In this document: positions 50,265 through 61,151 of the stretch, piece by piece
Layout: every line of letters starts with the position of its first letter
How positions within the stretch are numbered: the first letter of the stretch is position 1
Source of the DNA: Pseudotabrizicola alkalilacus
Lineage (GTDB): Bacteria > Pseudomonadota > Alphaproteobacteria > Rhodobacterales > Rhodobacteraceae
Assembly (NCBI RefSeq): GCF_003443995.1
Contig: NZ_QWEY01000003.1
Coordinates: forward strand, 1-64,000
Length of the DNA: 64,000 nt
Direction of reading: 5' to 3'
The notes under the pieces: generated by a model
Told to the model about the DNA's origin: nothing
The model's input: only the letters and a program-made list of their open reading frames with translations
The model's database searches: none
Translations under genes and position numbers: made by a program

Positions 50265-51632
50265 TTACATCAGCTTGCGCCTCCGTGTCACGCGGATATC
50301 GAGGTCGGTGATCTTCTTGCGCAAGGTATTGCGGTTGATGCCCAGCAGATCGGCACATTTTGCCTGATTTCCCGCCGTGGCATCCAGCGCGATTTCGATA
50401 AGCGGCATCTCTACTTCGCGCAGAATCCGCTGGTAAACGCCTGCGGGGGGCAGATGGCCGCCGTGCAGATCAAAATACCGCTTCAGATGACGCGCCACCG
50501 AGGCCGACAGCTTTTCATTCTCACCCCCGCCTTTCAGCGGCTCCATCACCGGCTGATTGCCCAGCACCGATTCGACCTCGGCGCGGGTGATTTCGGCCTC
50601 GGAAGAGGTGACCATCAGCCGGCGCAGGGTATTTTCCAGCTGGCGCACATTGCCCGGCCAGGAGTAGCCGCGCACCAGATCACGGGCATCGTTCGACAAT
50701 CGCCGTACAGCACCCATGTCCCGCTCGCCGCGGGTCAGGAAATGGTCGGCCAGCAGCGGGATGTCATCGACGCGTTCGCGCAAAGACGGCACATGCAGGG
50801 TCACGCCAGACAGGCGGTAGTACAGATCCTGACGGAACGCCCCCGCCTCCATCCGCGCGGACAGATCAACCTGACTGGTGGCCATGATGCGCGGCGCACC
50901 ATCGCCCATCAGATCCAGCATCCGCACGATCCGGGCCTGGGTGTCATCGTCGTAATCGGCCACCTCGTCAAACACCAGACTGCCGCCCTTGGCCCGCGAC
51001 AGCAGGGTGGACGGGCCATCGACGCCCTGCAGATCACCGGCCTGCGCCACCACAAAGGGCTGGCTGCGCCGGTCTGAGAAATCGTGGATCGCGCGCGAGA
51101 TCAGGCTTTTGCCGGTGCCCGACTCGCCGGTGACCAGCACCGCCAGATCGGTGTTCATCACCCGCGCCACCAGCCGGTACAGCGCCTGCATCGCAGGCGT
51201 GCGCCCGACCAGCGGCAGGTCATCGCCCGCCTCGCGCAGCGGTTGCACCGGAATTTTCGGCGCGCGGCGTTTCTGCTCCAGCGCCCGGGCCGAGCGTTTC
51301 ATCAGGTCGGGCAGATCGAACGGTTTGGGCAGGTAATCATAGGCCTCGGCCTCGGCGGCCTGAATCGCGGTCATGATGGTGTTCTGGGCTGAGATCACGA
51401 TCACCGGCAGGCCGGGCCGCATCTTGCCGATGCGCGGCAGCGCGTCCAGACCATTGCCATCGGGCATGATCACATCAGAGATCACCAGATCGCCCTTGCC
51501 CTCTTCGACCCAGCGCATCAGCGTCATCAGGCTGGAGGTTGCATGAACCTTGCAGCCCGCCCGCGTCAGGGCCTGAGTCAGCACGGTGCGGATCGTGCGG
51601 TCGTCATCTGCGACCAGAACAGTGCCGTCCAT
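50265..51632 (-). CDS. ntrC: Nitrogen regulator NtrC of the sigma-54-independent type
   Basis: This 455-residue regulator has receiver Asp53 and Walker [10 protein letters not shown] (168-176), but the AAA+ domain is shortened: between FVVAQAGD (193-200) and GGSLVFDE (216-223) there are only about 15 residues, and the GAFTGA loop is missing. This matches the Rhodobacter capsulatus NtrC, known to activate with the housekeeping sigma-70. The C-terminal HTH contains [20 protein letters not shown]. It overlaps ntrB (TGATG). Confidence 0.95.
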   Translation of the reverse strand: MDGTVLVADDDRTIRTVLTQALTRAGCKVHATSSLMTLMRWVEEGKGDLVISDVIMPDGNGLDALPRIGKMRPGLPVIVISAQNTIMTAIQAAEAEAYDYLPKPFDLPDLMKRSARALEQKRRAPKIPVQPLREAGDDLPLVGRTPAMQALYRLVARVMNTDLAVLVTGESGTGKSLISRAIHDFSDRRSQPFVVAQAGDLQGVDGPSTLLSRAKGGSLVFDEVADYDDDTQARIVRMLDLMGDGAPRIMATSQVDLSARMEAGAFRQDLYYRLSGVTLHVPSLRERVDDIPLLADHFLTRGERDMGAVRRLSNDARDLVRGYSWPGNVRQLENTLRRLMVTSSEAEITRAEVESVLGNQPVMEPLKGGGENEKLSASVARHLKRYFDLHGGHLPPAGVYQRILREVEMPLIEIALDATAGNQAKCADLLGINRNTLRKKITDLDIRVTRRRKLM

Positions 51633-52722
51633 CAGTTGCTCTCCATCTTCTTGGGGGCCACGGGAAGCGAGACACGAAACGCGGTGCGCCCTGGCACCGA
51701 GTCGACCTGAACCCAGCCTTCGTGGTCGGAAATGATCTTTGAAACCAAAGCAAGGCCCAGCCCGGTGCCGTTTTCACGCCCCGAGACAAAGGGTTCAAAG
51801 ATATCGGTGGCGATTTCCGGCGGGATGCCGGGGCCGTCGTCGATGATTTCAACCGTCAGCGGCAGCACCGAAGGCGAGCCGGTCTTGCGGCGCAGACGCA
51901 GCGACAGGTCATAAAAGGTGCGCAGGCGGATGGTGCCCGGCTGGCCCTTGCTGGCCTCGGCCGCGTTCTTGATCAGGTTCAGGAACACCTGCATCAGCTG
52001 ATCGGGGTCGGCGAGGGTCAGGGGCAAGGACGGATCGTAATCCTCGACAATCTGCATATGCGCGGCAAAGCCCACCATGGCCGATTTGCGGGCCCGGTCC
52101 AGCGCATCATGGATGTTGACCGCCCGCCGGTCTGGCGGGCGCAGGTTGCCGAATTGCTCCACCTGCTCCAGCAGTTTGACGATGCGGCGCGTCTCCTCGA
52201 CGATCAGATCGGTCAGCTCGCGGTCTTCGGCATTGGCGTTCATGCTGATCAGCTGCGCTGCGCCCGAGATGCCCGCCAGCGGGTTCTTGATCTCATGCGC
52301 CAGCATCTCGGCCATGCCGATGGCGGATTTGGCGGCCGATTTCACGCTCATCGACCGGCCCAGACGGTCGGCAATGTCGCGCGGGCTGATCAGCAGCATC
52401 AGGTAGTCGGAATTGTCGTGCATCGGCGCGACCTGCACATTGCATTGCACCGGCGCGCGTTCGCCCGTCGTCACATCGACATCATTGATGAAAATGGTGG
52501 ACTGATTGGCCCGGGCGCGCGAAAACGCCTCTTCCATCGGGGCGTCAATCGACAGCCGGTCCAGCGCGGGCTGGCCAATCAGCGACCGCGAGGAGGCGTT
52601 GAAAAACGTCTCACCCGCCGGGTTCACCTCGGTGATGCGCCCGTCAAGGCCCAGCAGCAGCGCCGGAATCGGCAGGCTGGCCCAGATCACCCCCGGCACC
52701 GGGTATGGCGTGCGATACGGGG

Positions 52723-52726
<4 letters not shown>
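51632..52726 (-). CDS. ntrB: Nitrogen sensor kinase NtrB
   Basis: A 364-residue soluble kinase. An N-terminal PAS domain ([16 protein letters not shown]) is followed by HisKA with His144 in [16 protein letters not shown] and an ATPase domain with [10 protein letters not shown] and GLGLALV. It phosphorylates or dephosphorylates NtrC according to PII/nitrogen status. The ATG overlaps the dusB stop (ATGA at 52723-52726), making a dusB-ntrB-ntrC unit as in other members of the order. Confidence 0.95.
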
Positions 52727-53736
<1,010 letters not shown>

Positions 53737-53823
53737 AATCCTTATGCGCCTGTGGTGGAGGTAATCCTGTTTGACGGGGATAACAAAGGCGCAGCGTCAA
53801 TAAAACGGTTGAAAAACATGCAA

Positions 53824-53840
53824 TGCCTGAAATTTAGGCA
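53824..53840. promoter_or_regulatory. Palindrome between dusB and ispDF
   Basis: TGCCTGAAATTTAGGCA is a 17-base palindrome with one mismatched pair, 88 bases before the dusB GTG and 72 before the ispDF ATG. A candidate operator in the divergent promoter region; the binder is not known. Confidence 0.4.
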
Positions 53841-53911
53841 ATAGCGCGTGGTTTCTGCGCACGTTGCGCAAGTCTTTCCCCTGATTTAAGCAGGAGGCGA
53901 AGAGAGGTGCC

Positions 53912-55033
53912 ATGACCACAGCCGCCATCATCGTCGCCGCAGGCCGGGGCACCCGGGCCGGGGGGGATCTGCCGAAACAATGGCAAGATCTGGCGGGCGA
54001 ACCCGTGCTGACCCATACCATCCGCGCCTTTGCCGGGCAAGTTGACCGTGTGGTGCTGGTGATCCACCCCGAAGACCATGCCCGCGCCGCGCCGTATGGC
54101 CTGCCGATGGTCGAAGGCGCTGCAACGCGGGCGGGGTCGGTGCGCAACGCGCTGGACTGGCTGGAGGGTCAGGGCGTGACCAAGGTGCTGATCCATGACG
54201 GTGCGCGCCCGCTGGTCTCGGCTTCGGTGATCGGCGCGGTGTTGCAGGCGCTGGACCGGGCCACGGGCGCGGCCCCTGCCCTGCCGGTGACCGATGCGCT
54301 GTGGCGCGGCGGCGCGACCGTGGACGGCACCGCCCCGCGCGAGGGCTTGTGGCGCGCGCAGACGCCCCAAGGCTTTCGTTTTGACGCCATCCTGGCTGCA
54401 CATCGTGCCCATCCGGGCAATGCGGCGGATGATGTCGAGGTGGCGCGCTGGGCGGGTCACAGCGTGGCGATTGTGCCGGGCGATGAGGACAATCTGAAAC
54501 TGACCTACGCGCAGGATTTCACCCGCGCGGCCAGGCTTCTGAGGGGGCGAGATATGGATATACGGCTGGGCAATGGCTATGACGTGCATGCCTTTACCGC
54601 AGGCGATCATGTCTGGCTCTGCGGGGTCAAGGTGCCGCATGGCAAGGCGTTGCTGGGCCATTCGGATGCCGATGTCGGCATGCATGCGCTGACCGATGCG
54701 ATCTATGGCGCTTTGGCCGAGGGCGATATCGGCGTGCATTTCCCGCCCAGTGACCCGCAATGGAAAGGCGCGGAAAGCCGGATCTTTCTGCGCCACGCCA
54801 TGAGCCGGGTCAGGGCGCGCGGCTATAGCATCGCCAATTGCGATGTGACTTTGGTCTGCGAACGGCCCAAGATCGGGCCACATCAGGCAGAGATGCGGGC
54901 GGCTCTGGCCGCGATCATGGGAGTCGACATGGACAGGATCAGCGTCAAGGCCACCACCTCGGAACGCCTCGGCTTTACCGGGCGGGAAGAGGGCATCGCG
55001 GCGCTGGCCACCTGCGCGCTGGTGCGGGCATGA
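53912..55033 (+). CDS. ispDF: Bifunctional IspD/IspF enzyme of isoprenoid synthesis
   Basis: This 373-residue fusion has IspD at about 1-213 (CDP-ME synthesis from [18 protein letters not shown] and [12 protein letters not shown]) and IspF at about 214-373 (MECDP formation; [11 protein letters not shown] and [18 protein letters not shown], whose Asp/His bind zinc). Two non-adjacent MEP-pathway steps in one polypeptide is usual in alphaproteobacteria. The ribosome-binding site GAGAGG precedes ATG 53912. It overlaps pgpA (ATGA at 55030). Confidence 0.96.
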   Translation: MTTAAIIVAAGRGTRAGGDLPKQWQDLAGEPVLTHTIRAFAGQVDRVVLVIHPEDHARAAPYGLPMVEGAATRAGSVRNALDWLEGQGVTKVLIHDGARPLVSASVIGAVLQALDRATGAAPALPVTDALWRGGATVDGTAPREGLWRAQTPQGFRFDAILAAHRAHPGNAADDVEVARWAGHSVAIVPGDEDNLKLTYAQDFTRAARLLRGRDMDIRLGNGYDVHAFTAGDHVWLCGVKVPHGKALLGHSDADVGMHALTDAIYGALAEGDIGVHFPPSDPQWKGAESRIFLRHAMSRVRARGYSIANCDVTLVCERPKIGPHQAEMRAALAAIMGVDMDRISVKATTSERLGFTGREEGIAALATCALVRA

Positions 55034-55536
55034 CCGCCAGAATGATCCGGGCCATCACCACATTCGGCTATGTCGGCCTGCTGCGCCCCGCGCCGGGCAC
55101 GTGGGGATCCGCCGTGGCTGTGGCGCTGGGCCTTGCGATTGATCATCTGCTGGGCTTTCCGGCGCTGGTCGTGGCCACGGTCGCGGTGACGCTGCTGGGG
55201 TTCTGGGCCTGTGAACAGGCCCTGCGCGACCGGCCCGGCGATGACCCGTCCGAGATCGTCATTGACGAGGTGGCGGGGCAATGGATCGCGCTGCTGTTCC
55301 CCGCCGCCGCGTTCTGGTCGCGCGGGATCGAGGATTGGGCGCTGGCCGCCTATCCCGGCTGGGTGGCGGCGTTCCTGTTCTTTCGCCTGTTCGACATCTG
55401 GAAGCCCTGGATCATCGGCCGCGCTGACCGGCGCGGCGATCCGACTGGGGTGATGCTGGATGATCTGTTGGCCGGGGTATTTGCCGGAGTGGCGGTGCTG
55501 GTCGCGGCGGGCGTGGCGCATGGGGTCTTGATGTGA
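55030..55536 (+). CDS. pgpA: Phosphatidylglycerophosphatase A
   Basis: A 168-residue membrane phosphatase that turns phosphatidylglycerophosphate into phosphatidylglycerol. The conserved [15 protein letters not shown] near the start, the cluster [14 protein letters not shown] near 78 and [18 protein letters not shown] near 118 with [10 protein letters not shown] are hallmarks of PgpA, with four membrane segments. The ATG overlaps the ispDF stop, and the stop overlaps the next GTG, so it is tightly coupled. Confidence 0.95.
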   Translation: MTARMIRAITTFGYVGLLRPAPGTWGSAVAVALGLAIDHLLGFPALVVATVAVTLLGFWACEQALRDRPGDDPSEIVIDEVAGQWIALLFPAAAFWSRGIEDWALAAYPGWVAAFLFFRLFDIWKPWIIGRADRRGDPTGVMLDDLLAGVFAGVAVLVAAGVAHGVLM

Positions 55537-56009
55537 CGCAGGCTAAACAGGTTCTGGCACTGGCGCGGGCAAAGGGTGTTCTGATTGCCACGGCCGAAAG
55601 CTGCACCGGCGGGTTGATCTCGGCCGCGCTGACCGAGGTGGCAGGCTCGTCGGATGTGTTTGACCGGGGCTTTGTCACCTATTCCAACCAAGCCAAGCAA
55701 GAGATGCTGGGGGTGCAGGCGCAGACCCTGACCGATTTTGGTGCGGTCAGCGAAGAGGTCGCGCGCGAAATGGCGTCCGGCGCGCGGCTGCGCGCAGGCG
55801 TCGGGCTGGCGGTGTCGGTCACTGGTATCGCCGGGCCGGGTGGGTCGGAGTTCAAGCCCGAGGGCCGGGTGTGCTTTGGCCTCGCGCTGGAGGGGCGCGA
55901 TGTGCAGACCGAAACGGTGGAGTTTGGCGCAATCGGGCGGGCGCAGGTGCGTCAGGCGACGGTCGCACATGCGCTGGTGCTGCTGGAACGGGCCTTGCAT
56001 CAGGCCTGA
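55533..56009 (+). CDS. CinA-like nicotinamide-nucleotide amidohydrolase (C-terminal domain only)
   Basis: This 158-residue protein corresponds to the C-terminal (PncC) domain of CinA, which deamidates NMN in NAD recycling. ATAESCTGGLISAALTEVAGSS is the catalytic signature with the nucleophilic Ser; VSVTGIAGPGGSEFKPEG is also conserved. The N-terminal competence domain of full CinA is missing, which is normal for stand-alone family members. The start GTG overlaps pgpA (GTGA at 55533). Confidence 0.92.
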   Translation: MTQAKQVLALARAKGVLIATAESCTGGLISAALTEVAGSSDVFDRGFVTYSNQAKQEMLGVQAQTLTDFGAVSEEVAREMASGARLRAGVGLAVSVTGIAGPGGSEFKPEGRVCFGLALEGRDVQTETVEFGAIGRAQVRQATVAHALVLLERALHQA

Positions 56010-56048
56010 GCCGCCGGGTTAATCCAGCGCCCGCCTGGGAGTAGAACC

Positions 56049-56939
56049 TCACTCCACGCCCGGCACCTTTTTCAGATAGGCCGCCACCGCCGCCCGGTCG
56101 CTTTCGGGCAGCTGCGCCATGTTCTCGATCACCGGCACCATATGGCCGCCCGCCGAATCGTAGTCGGGGGTAAAACCGCTGGTGAGGTATTCGACAATTT
56201 CACCCTCGCTCCATGTCAGCTTGGCCGGGGTGATGTTGGGAATTGTGCCCTGCCCCGACGGATTGGGCGCGCCAGCCAGCCAGCGGCTGGTGTCCAGCCC
56301 GCCAAGCGCGTTGCGCGGCGTGTGGCATTCGCCGCAATGGGCCATCGCCTCGGCAATGTAGCGGCCCCGGGTCTCGGCCTCGGTCAGATCGCCCTGCACC
56401 ACGAAATCGCTGTCGCTGTTGAGCAGTTTCCAGCCGCCCACCAGCCTGCGGATGCTGAACGGAAAGCCGATCTGATGCGGCTGGCTGGGGGTGGCATCGG
56501 GGGGCAGGGTTTGCAGGAACGTATAAAGATCGACCACGTCCTGCGGCTGCATCCGCGCATAGGACCAATAGGGCAAGGCCGGATAATAATGCGCGCCACC
56601 GGGCGAAACGCCACGCTGCAGGGCATTGGCCAGATCCATCAGCGACCAGCCGCCGATGCCCTGCTGCGGGTCCGGGCTGATGTTGGGCGCAAGGAAGGTG
56701 CCGAAATCAGACGGGAATGCCTGCCCGCCCGCCAGAACCAGCTTTGCCTCGCCCGTGGCGCCCGGTGCCATGTGGCACGAGGCGCAGCCGGTGGCGTGAA
56801 ACACCGCCTCGCCGCGAACAACATCTCCGGTCAGACCGGCAAAGGTATCGGCGGGCAAGGGCGCAGGTCGGGTCAGAGCCCAGAACGCCGCCGCCCCGAC
56901 CACAGCAGCGGCAAGGATAAAAAGGAACAGGCGGCGCAT
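56049..56939 (-). CDS. Diheme cytochrome c
   Basis: This 296-residue exported protein has an N-terminal hydrophobic anchor or signal (LFLFILAAAVVGAAAFWALT). Two heme c sites are visible: C-A-S-C-H at residues 52-56 and C-G-E-C-H at 202-206, in two cytochrome c domains. Met ligands such as those in LTSGFTPDYDSAGGHMVPV may complete the hemes. It resembles the membrane-associated cytochrome subunits of periplasmic dehydrogenases, but no partner enzyme lies next to it. It carries electrons in the periplasm; the partners are unknown. Confidence 0.9.
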   Translation of the reverse strand: MRRLFLFILAAAVVGAAAFWALTRPAPLPADTFAGLTGDVVRGEAVFHATGCASCHMAPGATGEAKLVLAGGQAFPSDFGTFLAPNISPDPQQGIGGWSLMDLANALQRGVSPGGAHYYPALPYWSYARMQPQDVVDLYTFLQTLPPDATPSQPHQIGFPFSIRRLVGGWKLLNSDSDFVVQGDLTEAETRGRYIAEAMAHCGECHTPRNALGGLDTSRWLAGAPNPSGQGTIPNITPAKLTWSEGEIVEYLTSGFTPDYDSAGGHMVPVIENMAQLPESDRAAVAAYLKKVPGVE

Positions 56940-57035
56940 GGCAACTCCTTGGCTTTGCTGCGGTCAGAGGCAGGCTAGCGGATTTATGGCCCGCCGGGCA
57001 TCACCTTTTTGCCAGTGCCCGACGTGGCCGGTATT

Positions 57036-57203
57036 TCAGGGCCTGACCTTTTGCGGCGTCAGCGCCTCTGGCCAGCCCCAGAAATACTCGAATCCGAAGA
57101 TCACGAAACAGACCAGCACAACGCCCACCACCAGCTTGACCCGCGCCCAGGATGGCGGATTGCGCGCCCATTTCGCCATGCGCAGGAACCAGATCGGGTT
57201 CAT
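57036..57203 (-). CDS. 55-residue membrane protein coupled to hpt
   Basis: A short gene: ATG 57203 overlaps the hpt stop (ATGA at 57203-57200) and ends in TGA at 57036. The protein starts [19 protein letters not shown], followed by one membrane segment of about 20 residues ([20 protein letters not shown]) and a short tail ending PQKVRP. The reading frame, the overlapping start and the single clean span support a real gene. The function is unknown; the charge pattern predicts an N-in, C-out single-pass protein. Confidence 0.75.
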   Translation of the reverse strand: MNPIWFLRMAKWARNPPSWARVKLVVGVVLVCFVIFGFEYFWGWPEALTPQKVRP

Positions 57204-57748
57204 GGCGCATCCTCGGTAAAGCGGACCTTGCCAATGAATGGCAGGTTGCGGTTGCGTTGGGCAAAGTCGATCCCATAGCCCACGACAAATTCATCGGGGA
57301 TCTCAAATCCGGTCCAGTCGGCCTTGACCGCCACCTCGCGGCGCGAGGGTTTGTCGAGCAAAGCGCAGACCTTCAGCCGTGCCGGTTCGCGGGCTTTGAG
57401 CAGGTGGATGACATGGCTGAGCGTAAAGCCGGTGTCGACGATATCCTCGACCAGAAGCACATCGCGCCCGGCAATCTCACCGCGCAAGTCCTTGAGAATG
57501 CGTACTTCTCTGGAAGAATGCATGGCGTTGCCGTAGCTGGAGGCCTCCAGGAAATCGACCTCCACCGGCAGGTCCAACTCGCGCACCAGATCGGCGATGA
57601 AGACGAAAGATCCGCGCAACAGGCCCACCACCACCAGCTTGTCGGTGCCGGTAAAATGCATGGTTATCTCGCGCGCCAGCTCTTCAACCCGTGCGGCGAT
57701 GGACTTGGCACTGATCATCTGGTCGATCACATAAGGTCGTTGCGTCAT
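57200..57748 (-). CDS. hpt: Hypoxanthine phosphoribosyltransferase
   Basis: A 182-residue purine-salvage enzyme that makes IMP or GMP from the base and PRPP. The PRPP-binding motif [15 protein letters not shown] is near residue 98; [16 protein letters not shown] (PPi loop) and [10 protein letters not shown] (flexible loop) are also present. The length is normal. It is followed by the coupled 55-residue membrane protein and divergent from the Coq10-like gene. Confidence 0.95.
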   Translation of the reverse strand: MTQRPYVIDQMISAKSIAARVEELAREITMHFTGTDKLVVVGLLRGSFVFIADLVRELDLPVEVDFLEASSYGNAMHSSREVRILKDLRGEIAGRDVLLVEDIVDTGFTLSHVIHLLKAREPARLKVCALLDKPSRREVAVKADWTGFEIPDEFVVGYGIDFAQRNRNLPFIGKVRFTEDAP

Positions 57749-57812
57749 GGCGTCCCCTTGATTTCTGCGCGCTTTCTATCGAAAAGCACGGACCGAGTCA
57801 CGGAACCTGCTG

Positions 57813-58265
57813 ATGCCAACCCATAACGAAACCCGTTTTCTGCCCTATAGCGCGCAACAGATGTATGATCTGGTGGCCGATGTCGGGTCATATCCGCAAT
57901 TTCTGCCGTGGAACTCGGCGGCTCGTATCCGGTCGCGCGAGGTACAGCCCGACGGGTCAGAGGTGATGGAGGCGGATCTGGTGATCAGCTTCAAGGTGTT
58001 CCGCGAACGCTTTGGCAGCCGGGTGGTGCTGTGGCCGGCTGAGCAGCGGATCGAGACCGAATATCTGGACGGCCCGTTCCGCCACATGCGGTCAACCTGG
58101 CGGTTCCGCGAGGCGGCGGGCGGTTGCGAGGTTGATTTCTTTGTCGATTTCGAATTCCGCAACGCGATTTTGCAAGGGATCATCGGTGTGGTGTTCAACG
58201 AGGCGATGCAACGGATCGTGCGGGCCTTTGAACGCCGGGCAGCCGAATTGTACGGCCGGCGCTGA
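57813..58265 (+). CDS. Coq10/RatA-like START-domain protein
   Basis: This 150-residue protein has the polyketide-cyclase/START fold of Coq10 and RatA. The start TRFLPYSAQQMYDLVADVGSYPQFLPW is the conserved N-terminal segment, and the C-terminal helix VVFNEAMQRIVRAFERRAAELYG closes the lipid-binding cavity. In mitochondria and alphaproteobacteria Coq10 helps ubiquinone function; RatA of E. coli is a ribosome-associated toxin. The Coq10-like role is more likely here. The ATG 57813 follows a weak ribosome-binding site. Confidence 0.87.
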   Translation: MPTHNETRFLPYSAQQMYDLVADVGSYPQFLPWNSAARIRSREVQPDGSEVMEADLVISFKVFRERFGSRVVLWPAEQRIETEYLDGPFRHMRSTWRFREAAGGCEVDFFVDFEFRNAILQGIIGVVFNEAMQRIVRAFERRAAELYGRR

Positions 58266-58375
58266 ACTGCGACCGTTGATCCAATTGAGCGCCTGCGGCG
58301 CGTTGTCTTTATCTCGTCGCACGCCAAAGGGCGTGTCTCCTCGGGAAAAGAGCGCGCCGCGCGGGAGTATTTGGG

Positions 58376-58406
58376 AAAGCAGCAAAGCCAGGTCGGGCTT
58401 TGCTGC
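58376..58406 (-). terminator. Terminator of lipA
   Basis: GCAGCAAAGCC (58379-58389) and GGCTTTGCTGC (58396-58406) form an 11-bp perfect stem with a 6-base loop. On the minus strand TTTCCC follows, so the T-run is short. It lies 15 bases after the lipA stop. Confidence 0.7.
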
Positions 58407-58420
58407 CATTGATACCAGGC

Positions 58421-59371
58421 TCAGGCCCGGCCGAGTTTGGCCAGACGCGCGGCGCGCAGTTGCGCGAAATCATCGCCCGCGTGGTATGACGACCGGGTGA
58501 GCGGCGTGGCCGAGACCATCAGGAACCCTTTGCCATAGGCGGCGGTCTCAAAGTTCTTGAACTCATCCGGGGTGACAAAACGGTCAACCCGGTGGTGTTT
58601 CGGAGTCGGCTGCAGATACTGGCCGATGGTCAGGAAATCGATGTCGGCACTGCGCATGTCATCCATCACCTGCAGCACCCCGGCCCGGTCCTCGCCCAGG
58701 CCGACCATGATGCCGGATTTGGTGAACAGGGTCGGGTCCAGTTCCTTGACCCGCTGCAACAGGCGCAAGCTGTGGAAATAGCGCGCGCCGGGGCGCACTT
58801 CGAGATAGAGGCCGGGCACGGTTTCCAGATTGTGGTTGAACACATCGGGCCGCGCCTCGACCACCTTTTCCAGCGCCGAGGGCGGGCATTTCAGGAAATC
58901 GGGGGTCAGGATCTCGATCGTGGTGTTGGGCGCGCGATGGCGTACGGCGCGGATGGTCTGGGCGAAATGCTCGGCCCCGCCGTCGTCCAGATCGTCGCGG
59001 TCCACAGAGGTGATGACCACATGGTTCAGGCCCAGTTCGGCGACCGCATGGGCCACGCGGCCCGGCTCGAACGCGTCAAGGGTTTGCGGCTTGCCGGTGG
59101 CGACGTTGCAGAAGGTGCAGCCACGGGTGCAGATCTCGCCCATGATCATCATGGTGGCGTGGCCCTGCGACCAGCATTCGCCAACATTGGGGCAACCCGC
59201 CTCTTCGCAGACGGTGACCAGCTTTTTCTCTTTCAGGATGTCGCGGGTGCGCTTGTAGCCCTCAGAGGTGGGCGCGCGCACCCGGATCCAGTCCGGTTTC
59301 CGGGGCTGGGCGTTGTCTGGGCGGTGCGCCTTTTCCGGGTGCCGCTGATCGGGAAGGGTAAGATCGCGCAA
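58421..59371 (-). CDS. lipA: Lipoyl synthase
   Basis: A 316-residue radical-SAM enzyme that inserts sulfur into octanoyl groups of lipoyl domains. The auxiliary cluster cysteines are Cys55, Cys60 and Cys66 ([12 protein letters not shown]), the radical-SAM cysteines Cys81, Cys85 and Cys88 (CTRGCTFC), and the conserved C-terminal RSSYHA is present. The start is TTG 59371, preceded by an excellent ribosome-binding site (GGAGG, five bases upstream). It depends on Fe-S clusters, such as those made by the SUF operon. Confidence 0.96.
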   Translation of the reverse strand: MRDLTLPDQRHPEKAHRPDNAQPRKPDWIRVRAPTSEGYKRTRDILKEKKLVTVCEEAGCPNVGECWSQGHATMMIMGEICTRGCTFCNVATGKPQTLDAFEPGRVAHAVAELGLNHVVITSVDRDDLDDGGAEHFAQTIRAVRHRAPNTTIEILTPDFLKCPPSALEKVVEARPDVFNHNLETVPGLYLEVRPGARYFHSLRLLQRVKELDPTLFTKSGIMVGLGEDRAGVLQVMDDMRSADIDFLTIGQYLQPTPKHHRVDRFVTPDEFKNFETAAYGKGFLMVSATPLTRSSYHAGDDFAQLRAARLAKLGRA

Positions 59372-59519
59372 TTTGGCCTCCGCAAACCATGCTGTGATTC
59401 ATATCTAGCCCGATCCGGGGTCGCGCACAACCTGCCCTGCGGACGCAAGGGGTTGCGTGCCGCGCATGGCAGCATCGTGCGGCGGGACAAGGCAAAGGCC
59501 CCTGCCCCACCCCCGGAGG

Positions 59520-60632
59520 TCAGCCGATGAAATTGCGACGCTCGCAGGTGTTTTCCTCATAATGGCGGCGCAGCCGTTGCAGGGCGATGCGCAGCACGAT
59601 CTTGCCCGAACGGGCGGCCCAGCCCATCCGCTTTTCCGCCGCCTCGATGCCTTCGAGAAAGCAGCACACCCGCAGCGCCACATCGCCCAAACCGGGGCCG
59701 AGGTCACGCAGCGCCGCCGCCACCCGGTCGCGCGCCCGGCCCGGCCCTTCGCCGTGACCGGCATCGGGGCGAAAGCTGCCCCGGTCACCGGCGGTCAGGA
59801 ACCGTTCCCAGTTCTGCGCCACCCGCGGCCCCATCTGCGCCAGCTCGAAATCTTCGCGCAGGCGTTCAGCGGCCCGGATCAGGTCGTTTTCCAGAAACGG
59901 CTTGCCATCCTTGTCGCGCCGCCGCCCCAACACGGCCAGCGGGCTTTCTGCCAGATTGTAGCGGATCTTGCGCGAAGCGCCGCCCTCTTCGATCTGGCGG
60001 TCGTCCCAGATCCGGTGCTGATTGGCAAAGGGCATCGGCGCTTCGGCCAACCCGGTCTGATGGGCCTGCCGGGCCAGATCGCTGTCGTCGATCATCCGTT
60101 TCAGCGCGGCCCGGCCTGCGGTGGTGATCTCATAGGTTGTCACCCGCCCCTTTTTGCGGCAGCTGATCCAGTCTTTGACCGCAAAGGCCTGTGCGACGGC
60201 GCGGTCCAGCACCCCGGTCCGTGCCTGCTGGCCATCGGGGAATTCGCGCAGCACCACTGCCTTTTCCAGATCGGGGGCAATGGCCAGCACCGCCCCCGGT
60301 TCGGCCAGCCGGCGCAGAATGCGGCGGCCCTCACGCGACAGCGTGGCTTCGTCAAGATGCAGTGATCTGGGATTAACGGTCATGGGCGTGGCTTCCTCTC
60401 TGTCTGGAGCCATCGTCCTGCCGCCCAACAGGGCCAGAGCTTCATCCACCAGCGGGTCTTCGCGGCGGGCTTCGCAGCGGCGGACCTGACGCATCACGGT
60501 AGAGGCATGGCCTCCGCTGCGGCGCACCAGTTCCCGGAACGTCACCCCGACCCCGGTATGGTCAAGGTAGAGTCTGACGTCGGCGGGCAACCACTCGGGC
60601 AAACTGAATTCGGCGGACAGGTTCGATGTCAT
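59520..60632 (-). CDS. DUF6456/HTH regulator resembling GafA
   Basis: A 370-residue protein. The N-terminal part, about 8-65, is an HTH region: PADVRLYLDHTGVGVTFREL, then GGHASTVMRQVRRCEARRED. The C-terminal part, about 240-370, matches the DUF6456 class (PLAVLGRRRDKDGKPFL, GDVALRVCCFLEGIEAAEKR, and RSGKIVLRIALQRLRRHY at the end). Such proteins include GafA, the direct activator of the gene-transfer-agent cluster in Rhodobacter capsulatus, and the Caulobacter pair GafY/GafZ. I start at ATG 60632 (MTSNLSAEFSLPEW); a longer frame to 60797 covers the presumed promoter. Two near-consensus CtrA-type boxes lie upstream. The identification as GafA is likely but not certain. Confidence 0.65.
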   Translation of the reverse strand: MTSNLSAEFSLPEWLPADVRLYLDHTGVGVTFRELVRRSGGHASTVMRQVRRCEARREDPLVDEALALLGGRTMAPDREEATPMTVNPRSLHLDEATLSREGRRILRRLAEPGAVLAIAPDLEKAVVLREFPDGQQARTGVLDRAVAQAFAVKDWISCRKKGRVTTYEITTAGRAALKRMIDDSDLARQAHQTGLAEAPMPFANQHRIWDDRQIEEGGASRKIRYNLAESPLAVLGRRRDKDGKPFLENDLIRAAERLREDFELAQMGPRVAQNWERFLTAGDRGSFRPDAGHGEGPGRARDRVAAALRDLGPGLGDVALRVCCFLEGIEAAEKRMGWAARSGKIVLRIALQRLRRHYEENTCERRNFIG

Positions 60633-60676
60633 CTGCGTTTCCGGTGCCGCCGTGCGGTTTCCTGACCCACTCAAGG

Positions 60677-60715
60677 TTAACACAACCTGAACGGAACCGG
60701 TTACGCATTGGTTAA
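60677..60715. promoter_or_regulatory. Two near-consensus CtrA-type boxes before the GafA-like gene
   Basis: TTAA-CACAACC-TGAA (60677-60691) and TTAC-GCATTGG-TTAA (60701-60715) each differ from TTAA-N7-TTAA in one base. They lie 45-59 and 69-83 bases before the GafA-like ATG, the usual activator distance. CtrA control is inference. Confidence 0.5.
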
Positions 60716-60858
60716 TGTATCGGGTCGAACTCGGCGGACCTGCGGATAATTGATGAAGAAAGTGAAACGATTTCGAACAGACCGCGCGGTTATCCACATA
60801 AAATGCAACGCAAGGTTGAGGGATTTATGCTGTCTCGGAAACAATGAGGAGCCGTTCC

Positions 60859-61137
60859 ATGTCAGACTTCCGCACCCTGCTTGCCGATCTGCGCCGCCCC
60901 CGTCTGCTGATGCACGCGGCCCGTTTTGGCGTGGCCGATTATCGGCGCGACCGTGATCTGAAACGGCTGATCAGCCTGCCCGCCTCGCCCGAGGCGACGG
61001 TGCGCCAGTTGCTGACACAAGAAGATAAACTGGAGCAGAACCGTCAGCGCGGCGATGCGGCCTATTCGATCACCCGTCATATCGAGGTGCTGATCGCGCT
61101 GCTGGCGGAAACCCCGGTGGTGATGCGCGGGGCGTGA
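60859..61137 (+). CDS. DUF6477-type small protein
   Basis: A 92-residue basic protein starting at ATG 60859 (MSDFRTLLADLRRPRLLMHA), preceded by the strong ribosome-binding site GAGGAG. The RRPRLLMHAARFGVADYRR pattern and the later ETPVV end are typical of a small family often found in this order (DUF6477). No signal, span or Cys is present. The function is unknown. It is divergent from the GafA-like gene with 226 bases between; the two may share a control region. Confidence 0.8.
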   Translation: MSDFRTLLADLRRPRLLMHAARFGVADYRRDRDLKRLISLPASPEATVRQLLTQEDKLEQNRQRGDAAYSITRHIEVLIALLAETPVVMRGA

Positions 61138-61151
61138 GCGCGCGTGAACAG

